From Thermoproteota archaeon (GTDB lineage: Archaea; Korarchaeota; JAOZGF01; JAOZFZ01), in assembly GCA_027492035.1 (NCBI GenBank), contig JAOZFT010000025.1, positions 1-5,431 on the forward strand: a stretch of DNA of 5,431 nt, in the 5' to 3' direction. Positions within the stretch are counted from its first letter, which is position 1. Each line of letters begins with the position of its first letter. The position numbers and the translations under genes are program-made. Under the pieces are notes generated by a model. That model was not told the DNA's origin. It worked only from the letters and a program-made list of their open reading frames with translations, and did not search any database. Below, piece by piece: positions 1 to 3,507 of this stretch.

Positions 1-41
1 TGCCCTCCCACGCCTCCAATAACTACGTTAAACTCTAGCAT
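1..41 (-). CDS. iorB: Indolepyruvate ferredoxin oxidoreductase beta subunit, N-terminal fragment (runs off left edge)
   Basis: Only the first 13 codons plus two bases are in the window. They read MLEFNVVIGGVGG, followed by CA, which would complete a Gln or His codon. This matches the start of the 2-oxoacid:ferredoxin oxidoreductase gamma/beta-type domain, where a short beta strand leads into GVGGQG; the FNVVI-GVGG form is closest to IorB. IorB is the partner of IorA: the complex converts aryl pyruvates and CoA to aryl-acetyl-CoA and CO2 while reducing ferredoxin in the cytoplasm. The start is well supported by AAGGAGGT ending 8 nt upstream of ATG, with a TATA-like element further upstream. 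An iorA gene lies on the same strand about 3.5 kb upstream, which supports the call but is an unusual separation. The main alternative is another gamma subunit of the same superfamily (PorC/KorC type). The identity rests on very few residues. Confidence 0.75.
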   Translation of the reverse strand, partial: MLEFNVVIGGVGG

Positions 42-49
42 TTCAGTAT

Positions 50-57
50 ACCTCCTT
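50..57 (-). promoter_or_regulatory. Shine-Dalgarno site of iorB
   Basis: AAGGAGGT on the minus strand ends 8 nt before the ATG at 41. It is a near-perfect match to the 3' end of archaeal 16S rRNA and fixes the start of the partial iorB gene. Confidence 0.8.
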
Positions 58-95
58 AAGTTGCTTCTTAACAATTTAAGGAAACATTATTCTTC

Positions 96-104
96 AAAAT
101 AAAA
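96..104 (-). promoter_or_regulatory. Possible TATA-box of iorB
   Basis: TTTTATTTT lies about 55-63 nt upstream of the iorB ATG. With transcription starting about 25 nt downstream, this would leave a leader of about 30 nt carrying the Shine-Dalgarno site. The same layout recurs at three other genes in the window. In AT-rich DNA such matches are cheap, so this is tentative. Confidence 0.3.
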
Positions 105-267
105 GCTTTACTTCAGTTAAACTTTACCCGTTTTCTTTTTTTGTAAAAATTCTTCATTTTTCTGTTGGTTTCAAAAATCACTTTTGTGGAATGAGTGTTA
201 GCAAAACAGAGAAATTATGGGAAATAAAACTCAATCCAGAAAACAGTGACTGAAAAAACTTAAAACT

Positions 268-275
268 AAGGAGGT
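268..275 (+). promoter_or_regulatory. Shine-Dalgarno-like site before a small TTG-start ORF
   Basis: AAGGAGGT sits 8 nt before a TTG codon at 284. The motif and the spacing are the same as at iorB on the opposite strand. It is the main argument for translation of the small ORF. Against it, similar motifs occur at several other plus-strand spacer positions (1383, 1843, 2362, 3451) that lead to no convincing gene. Confidence 0.4.
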
Positions 276-283
276 TAGAGCAA

Positions 284-433
284 TTGTTTGAAAGCTGTTA
301 CTTTGAAAGAATATTTGAAGGTTTAAATTTCCAGATAAATCCTTTGAAAATTATTCTGTATCTTCTGAAAGATGTAAAAGTTGAGTTAATTACGTGTAAA
401 AATGTGTTGAAGAGAAGAAAAACCTTTCCATAG
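284..433 (+). CDS. Possible small protein, 49 aa, TTG start
   Basis: This is a 49-codon plus-strand ORF ending in TAG at 431-433, facing the 3' end of the endonuclease IV gene. Its translation begins (M)FESCYFERIFEGLNFQ and has a hydrophobic middle (residues 18-36, including LKIILYLL) and a basic tail (VLKRRKTFP). There are two cysteines, at residues 5 and 38. I recognise no family. In its favour are an AAGGAGGT site at 8-nt spacing and a balanced mix of charged and hydrophobic residues. Against it are the lack of an ATG, the short length, AT-rich surroundings, and an in-frame stop at 251 that leaves TTG as the only sensible start. It could be a short regulatory or antitoxin-like protein, a remnant, or chance. 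Confidence 0.3.
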   Translation: MFESCYFERIFEGLNFQINPLKIILYLLKDVKVELITCKNVLKRRKTFP

Positions 434-472
434 TTTTAAAAGATGTGTCTGCTTTTAAATAATGACAGGTTT

Positions 473-488
473 TAAAAAATAATAAGAA
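473..488 (-). terminator. T-rich termination signal after endonuclease IV
   Basis: About 15-30 nt past the endonuclease IV stop codon the minus strand reads TTCTTATTATTTTTTAAA. This is the kind of T-rich tract at which archaeal RNA polymerase stops without a hairpin. It suggests the gene is not read through into iorB. Confidence 0.4.
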
Positions 489-504
489 AGTTTCCTCGGC
501 ATTT

Positions 505-1356
505 TCAGCTTTCTTTGCTTCTGAGCAAAGTTTTATAGATTCTTTTCATTTTTAAAGCGTCCAAATCCAAGGAAGGTGTTTCACAAATTATTGTAGGTGT
601 TAAACCCGTCTCTACAATAACTTCAGCTAACGGTTTAAAGTCAGGCCCATAACCTGAACCTAGATCGTGATGCGTCTTTTCACCGTATCCACTTTCTACC
701 ATCTCTATTTCGGAGAAGTGAATGACTAAATTCTTCGCAACTTCTGGCCCTAATTCCTTTTCAACTTTGTCAAAAATTTTCTCGTAGTCCCTTTTGCTTT
801 TAATCACTCCCCCCTCCCTTGCATGAATATGTGCAAAATCAATTGTAGGCACTACCATGTCTAACTCACTTGAAAGCTTAACTACCTCATCAACTGTACC
901 AAACTGGCTTGGTTTACCTGTTGTTTCAGGAGAGACCTCCACATTTATTCCTTCAGTCTTTAATTGCTCAACCACAGATTTAATTCCCTCTTTAACAAGG
1001 TTATATGTTTCTTCCCTACTTCTTCCCTTGTAATAACCTGCATGGAATGTTAGATGAAACGCTTTCATCCAATCAGCAACTCTACACGCATTCAATAAAC
1101 GTTCTTTGCTTGTTTCAAGTTTATCCTTCTCAGGTGAGGCTAAATTGATGGCATAAGGTCCATGCACACTTAACCTAATTTTAAACTTCTTTGCAGTTTC
1201 TCCAAGTTTCTCCATTGTTTCTTTTTTCTTAGGTAAGCGCCTAACTGCTTGATACTCCATAGCAAATAATCCTTTCTTTCTAAGGTATTCAAAAGCTTTT
1301 TCACCCTTTAAACCATTAACTGGAAAGCCAGCTGGGCCAAACAATGCCTCTTTCAT
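505..1356 (-). CDS. nfo: Endonuclease IV-type AP endonuclease (deoxyribonuclease IV family TIM barrel)
   Basis: The 283-aa protein has the length and motif order of the Nfo/AP endonuclease 2 family. These enzymes cut the DNA backbone 5' of abasic sites in base-excision repair through a metal-bearing TIM barrel. Visible ligand candidates are H65 (LSVHGPY), H105 (TFHAGYY), E144 (SPETTGK), D173 and H176 (TIDFAHIHAR), H213 (VIHFSE), H229 and H230 (KTHHDLGSG) and E259 (ICETPSLD). The start MKEALFGPAG matches the usual first strand (FGxAG), and a weak GTGAG site lies 5 nt upstream. By eye, the position matching E. coli Asp229 (DRHHSLGEG) holds Lys227, so the third metal site may differ and a different TIM-barrel activity cannot be excluded. 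A T-rich signal follows the gene. It probably has its own transcript, since the upstream gene also ends in a T-run. Confidence 0.85.
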   Translation of the reverse strand: MKEALFGPAGFPVNGLKGEKAFEYLRKKGLFAMEYQAVRRLPKKKETMEKLGETAKKFKIRLSVHGPYAINLASPEKDKLETSKERLLNACRVADWMKAFHLTFHAGYYKGRSREETYNLVKEGIKSVVEQLKTEGINVEVSPETTGKPSQFGTVDEVVKLSSELDMVVPTIDFAHIHAREGGVIKSKRDYEKIFDKVEKELGPEVAKNLVIHFSEIEMVESGYGEKTHHDLGSGYGPDFKPLAEVIVETGLTPTIICETPSLDLDALKMKRIYKTLLRSKES

Positions 1357-1420
1357 GAAAACTCACTTTTTACTTCTTAAAAAGGAGGAAGCACTATATT
1401 CTGCACATCTATGCTTCTTT

Positions 1421-1433
1421 GAAACAAAAAAGG
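1421..1433 (-). terminator. T-run after the zinc-ribbon gene
   Basis: The minus strand reads CCTTTTTTGTTTC about 45-57 nt past the zinc-ribbon stop codon, preceded by an A-run that makes AAAAAAACCTTTTTT nearly self-complementary. Such a T-rich tract would end the transcript before the endonuclease IV gene. The same A/T symmetry could serve the opposite strand, but no plus-strand gene is seen there. Confidence 0.4.
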
Positions 1434-1477
1434 TTTTTTTATGGATTGAAAAACATTTACCTTCCTAAATTTCTTTT

Positions 1478-1747
1478 TCAATGCGGAGAGTCTCTTTTCT
1501 TTTTAAAGGCTTCTTCAAGCTTCTTCATGTCTTTAACATCTTTAACTCCAGGAATAACGTACATTTTATCTTCATCGGAAGGAATAACTATGACGCTGCC
1601 ACATTTTAAACATCTATAGTATTTATTAGCTCCTTTTTCAGCTTTTTGAGAACCTAAAAACTCAAGTTTATCATGAGGACATTCCTCACCTGATCCTTGG
1701 CCGGAATCTTCTCTAAACTTAACTTTCTCATCTTCACTCATATACAT
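1478..1747 (-). CDS. Small zinc-ribbon-like protein
   Basis: The ORF encodes 89 aa from the ATG at 1747, or 87 aa from the ATG at 1741. Layout: an acidic polar head (1-22), a metal-binding core (23-56) and a charged helical tail (70-85). The core has a first knuckle C23-P-H25 and a second knuckle C46-L-K-C49-G, followed by the strand SVIVIPSDED and then MYVIPG, as in zinc ribbons. The first knuckle has Cys-Pro-His rather than the usual CxxC, so the zinc would be held by C23, H25, C46 and C49. A GGTG site at 1749-1752 sits 7 nt before the second ATG but only 1 nt before the first, so MSEDEKV (1741) is the likelier start. Function is unknown; small zinc ribbons often contact nucleic acid or larger complexes. 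It stands alone between two long spacers. Confidence 0.75.
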   Translation of the reverse strand: MYMSEDEKVKFREDSGQGSGEECPHDKLEFLGSQKAEKGANKYYRCLKCGSVIVIPSDEDKMYVIPGVKDVKDMKKLEEAFKKKRDSPH

Positions 1748-1748
1748 A

Positions 1749-1752
1749 CACC
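1749..1752 (-). promoter_or_regulatory. Weak ribosome-binding site that favours the 1741 start
   Basis: GGTG on the minus strand is 7 nt upstream of the second in-frame ATG (1741) and almost touches the first (1747). This spacing argues that translation of the zinc-ribbon protein starts at 1741. Confidence 0.4.
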
Positions 1753-1796
1753 GGAAAAATCTGAATCAACTATTTTCCTCAAAAAGCTTTTTCACC

Positions 1797-1804
1797 TTTA
1801 AAAA
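1797..1804 (-). promoter_or_regulatory. Possible TATA-box of the zinc-ribbon gene
   Basis: TTTTTAAA lies 56-63 nt upstream of the preferred ATG at 1741, at the same distance as the TATA-like elements of iorA, iorB and the PD-(D/E)XK-like gene. It would start a separate transcript for this gene. Confidence 0.3.
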
Positions 1805-1920
1805 TCCTGTAGTAAAATGAAAAAAGGGATACTTTATGAAAAGGGAGGTTAAACTTTTTGTAATGGGAGAAAGATGTTTAAAGCATGATTTTAGACATTA
1901 AAAGCCTAAACAGGGCCTTG

Positions 1921-2121
1921 CTAAAGGAATATGTGGCAAAAAACTAATGAGTAAACTAATATAAAAATGCTTAGGACAGCGGTTAATTTGTATATTTGAA
2001 TGCTTTCTTTTATTTTTGAAGAATCTGGTTTTTTCGATGGGTCTCTAAGACTGCAAAATCCTTTCTTTCCAAGCTTCACATTTAAAAACTCCAGCTGAAG
2101 TAGACATAGGCTACTCAGCAT
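1921..2121 (-). CDS. Doubtful small membrane-type ORF, 66 aa
   Basis: A 66-codon minus-strand ORF from ATG at 2121 to TAG at 1921-1923. A polar middle (KKPDSSKIKESIQIYK, residues 30-45) is followed by a C-terminal hydrophobic stretch (LTAVLSIFILVYSLVF, from residue 46), like a tail-anchored peptide. No Shine-Dalgarno site precedes it and no family is recognised. Hydrophobic stretches arise easily on the T-rich strand of AT-rich DNA, so it may well not be a gene. Confidence 0.18.
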   Translation of the reverse strand: MLSSLCLLQLEFLNVKLGKKGFCSLRDPSKKPDSSKIKESIQIYKLTAVLSIFILVYSLVFCHIFL

Positions 2122-2161
2122 TTAAACTTTCAGTTTTTAGAATGGCCTTTTAAAAGAATTT

Positions 2162-2478
2162 TTAAGCCTCCGTGCCAGTTGCTTCCCCTCTTAAGTTAAT
2201 GGATGTGTAGATATCACCTTAGGTGTCGCCTTAGGCTTTCACTTCCCACCACAGTAACTGCGGCACCAACTGACTCAAGTTTAATTATGTATCTTTCTTG
2301 GAGATCAACAGCTAAATCAGGTGCAAATTTAACTATTTTATGGTGCTATTATTTTTGTGTGAGGAGGTCCACCTTTTGTTAATTATTCGCTGAAGCTTGG
2401 GGCTTCTAGGAAATGGGTTAAAACTAAACTTATGACACGTGAATAAAAACCCCTGTAATTCACAAGTTTTGTTTCAAA
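2162..2478 (-). pseudogene. Decayed protein-coding gene of unknown family
   Basis: Protein-like sequence runs on the minus strand through three frames. Frame one gives FETKLVNYRGFYSRV onward from 2478, a TAA at 2385-2383, then LTKGGPPHTKIIAP to 2341. Skipping one base at 2340 gives KIVKFAPDLAVDLQERY and then VGAAVTVVGSESLRRHL to 2220. Skipping one base at 2219 gives GDIYTSINLRGEATGTEA and a TAA at 2164-2162. The joined product would be about 105 aa, or about 115 if the segment LKLRILVST just upstream (before another TAA at 2481-2479) belongs. Positions 2221-2280 are 32/60 G+C, far above the AT-rich flanks, as expected for former coding DNA. No start codon was found. Two or three stops plus two shifts argue for decay rather than one sequencing error. 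I do not recognise the family; a structured RNA is an alternative reading of the G+C-rich part. Confidence 0.55.
2215..2236. repeat. Two tandem odd palindromes sharing CCTTAGG
   Basis: CACCTTAGGTG (2215-2225) and GCCTTAGGC (2228-2236) are each perfect palindromes around a central T/A base. They share CCTTAGG, and their centres are 12 bp apart. They lie where the gene remnant shifts frame, so a short duplication during decay is one explanation. A paired protein-binding site is another. Confidence 0.5.
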
Positions 2479-2523
2479 TTACGTGGAAACCAGAATACGG
2501 AGTTTAAGTAAGTGAAAGAAATT

Positions 2524-3123
2524 TTAAATAAGTTTTCTTCCATATACTAATGTTATTTTATGTTTCTTTGTTAATTTTCTTAATTCGTTGATAACGTCAG
2601 AAGGAGCATTTGCGACTGCTAAAAGGGCAAGCTCAGTCTTCCTATTAGAAACCTTCTCAGCTATTTTAATACGCTCTAAAACTTTATTTACCTCTTTTCT
2701 AGCCTCATCAATTTCACTTACGTACGTAGTTACCTCCCCAACTACTAAAGGATCCTCATTAAATATATTTATCTCAATAACCTTACCCTCATAAACCAGA
2801 GTCCTCCTCCCTACAGATAATTTCTCTTTTGAGTACCCTCTCTCCTCCAAAATCAGTCTAACTAGTGCAGCTGTGTAATCTTCAAGAGTTCTGCCAACAG
2901 CTTTACCAAAACTCATCACATCAGCCCGTAGGTAATTTACTTCTTCCCATAGTTTGTTTTGTCCTTCTCTTAGTGCCCTTACTTCTTCCAAAATATCTTC
3001 AAATTTTTCATCATGTTCACTAAGCCTTTGAAGTATTTCTTTATAGCCAAGATAAGAAGCTACAGTTAACCTGAATCTCTTATTTTTCTCAAGGAGACTG
3101 AGGAATTCTTCTTCAATAGACAT
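2524..3123 (-). CDS. Coiled-coil and PD-(D/E)XK nuclease-like domain protein (COG5493/DUF3782-like)
   Basis: This 199-aa protein has the two-part layout of archaeal COG5493/DUF3782-type proteins. An N-terminal helical region (1-28) leads into a charged coiled coil (about 29-66), followed by a compact alpha/beta domain (about 75-199) like the PD-(D/E)XK nuclease fold. The predicted core strands are KVIEINIF (114-121) and PLVVGEVTT (125-133), then a long helix (137-158) and closing strands (TELALLAV, KITLVYG). The usual catalytic pattern Asp...Glu-x-Lys reads here as N119...E130-V-T132, so the usual Asp and Lys appear replaced. The protein may be a non-cutting DNA-binding form, or it may use other residues. 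AGGT at 3132-3135, 8 nt before the ATG, supports the start. The family is often multi-copy in archaea and has no agreed function; a role in defence or DNA processing would be a guess. Confidence 0.75.
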   Translation of the reverse strand: MSIEEEFLSLLEKNKRFRLTVASYLGYKEILQRLSEHDEKFEDILEEVRALREGQNKLWEEVNYLRADVMSFGKAVGRTLEDYTAALVRLILEERGYSKEKLSVGRRTLVYEGKVIEINIFNEDPLVVGEVTTYVSEIDEARKEVNKVLERIKIAEKVSNRKTELALLAVANAPSDVINELRKLTKKHKITLVYGRKLI

Positions 3124-3507
3124 TGCTTAAAACCTGCTTCACATACTACACATTGGTTCAATATCCAGTTAATATTAAATCCTGGTAACCATATAAAAAT
3201 CTAGGAGTTTAAATACACCCCGGTATTCCAACTAGGTTTTTAGGCTTTAAGCTCAAGAGGGATCAACGTATCAATTCAAAAATTTTGTTTTTATTAGAAG
3301 TCCTTAAAGAAACATTACTTCTTATGAAAATAATAGTAGGGAGTTAACTTCTGAAAATAATTATCTGGGTTAAAATTAATGGTAGGGTCTGTTTTCCAAA
3401 GAAAGGTAAATTAACCTGTTAAAGAAAAAGGAATGGATGCTTGGAAAGAAAGGAGGAAATGAATTTTCAAGGTGAAAAGGAACTTAAACACTAAAACTTG
3501 TAGGGTG
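3124..3507. other. Intergenic region between iorA and the PD-(D/E)XK-like gene
   Basis: This 384-nt spacer carries the promoter of the PD-(D/E)XK-like gene and, on the minus strand, T-rich tracts such as CCTTTTTCTTT (3432-3421) that could end the iorA transcript. On the plus strand one frame stays mostly open from 3213 to 3494, broken only by TAA at 3345 and 3420, but it lacks an early start codon. It is either a weak gene remnant or chance. No RNA gene was recognised. Confidence 0.5.
3172..3179 (-). promoter_or_regulatory. Possible TATA-box of the PD-(D/E)XK-like gene
   Basis: TTTAATAT on the minus strand lies 49-56 nt upstream of the ATG at 3123. A second TATA-like stretch (TTTTTATATGG) occurs about 20 nt further upstream, so the exact element is uncertain. 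Confidence 0.3.

Larger units (their letters stand above)
42..504. other. Long AT-rich intergenic region between endonuclease IV and iorB
   Basis: This 463-nt spacer holds the iorB promoter and ribosome-binding site at its left end and a T-rich stop signal for the endonuclease IV gene at its right end. In between there is no long ORF. The plus strand has two short ORFs in tandem: ATG at 191 to TGA at 251 (20 codons) and TTG at 284 to TAG at 431 (49 codons). The second has a strong ribosome-binding site and is listed separately. No RNA gene or repeat was recognised. Confidence 0.6.
1748..2161. other. AT-rich intergenic DNA without a clear gene
   Basis: Apart from the zinc-ribbon promoter region, about 410 nt hold no recognised gene. 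The minus strand contains one open stretch of 66 codons (2121-1921), listed separately at low confidence. The plus strand has only very short ORFs, such as ATG at 1835 (21 codons), and a GGGAGGT motif at 1843-1849 that leads to just 12 codons. No RNA gene was recognised. Confidence 0.5.

Noticed and set aside
1383-1420. AGGAGG upstream of ATG at 1411 on the plus strand
   Set aside because: The ATG is 22 nt away and the frame ends after three codons.
1419-1619. Plus-strand open frame over the 3' part of the zinc-ribbon gene
   Set aside because: It is antisense to a gene with clear zinc-ribbon motifs, has no ribosome-binding site and reads as low-complexity hydrophobic sequence.
2214-2345. Resemblance of the remnant's middle segment (PDLAV...KLESVGAAVTVV) to ABC-transporter substrate-binding proteins
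   Set aside because: The similarity is a generic PDL...kLe..G..V pattern. The protein ends soon afterwards and the flanking segments do not fit that fold.
2362-2400. AGGAGGT on the plus strand followed by TTG at about 2377
   Set aside because: The frame stops after five codons, and the site lies inside the minus-strand gene remnant.
2588-2794. Plus-strand open frame inside the PD-(D/E)XK-like gene
   Set aside because: It lies opposite the conserved nuclease-like core and has no independent support.
3459-3494. AGGAGG followed by ATG at 3459
   Set aside because: The spacing is only 2 nt and the frame is 11 codons long.
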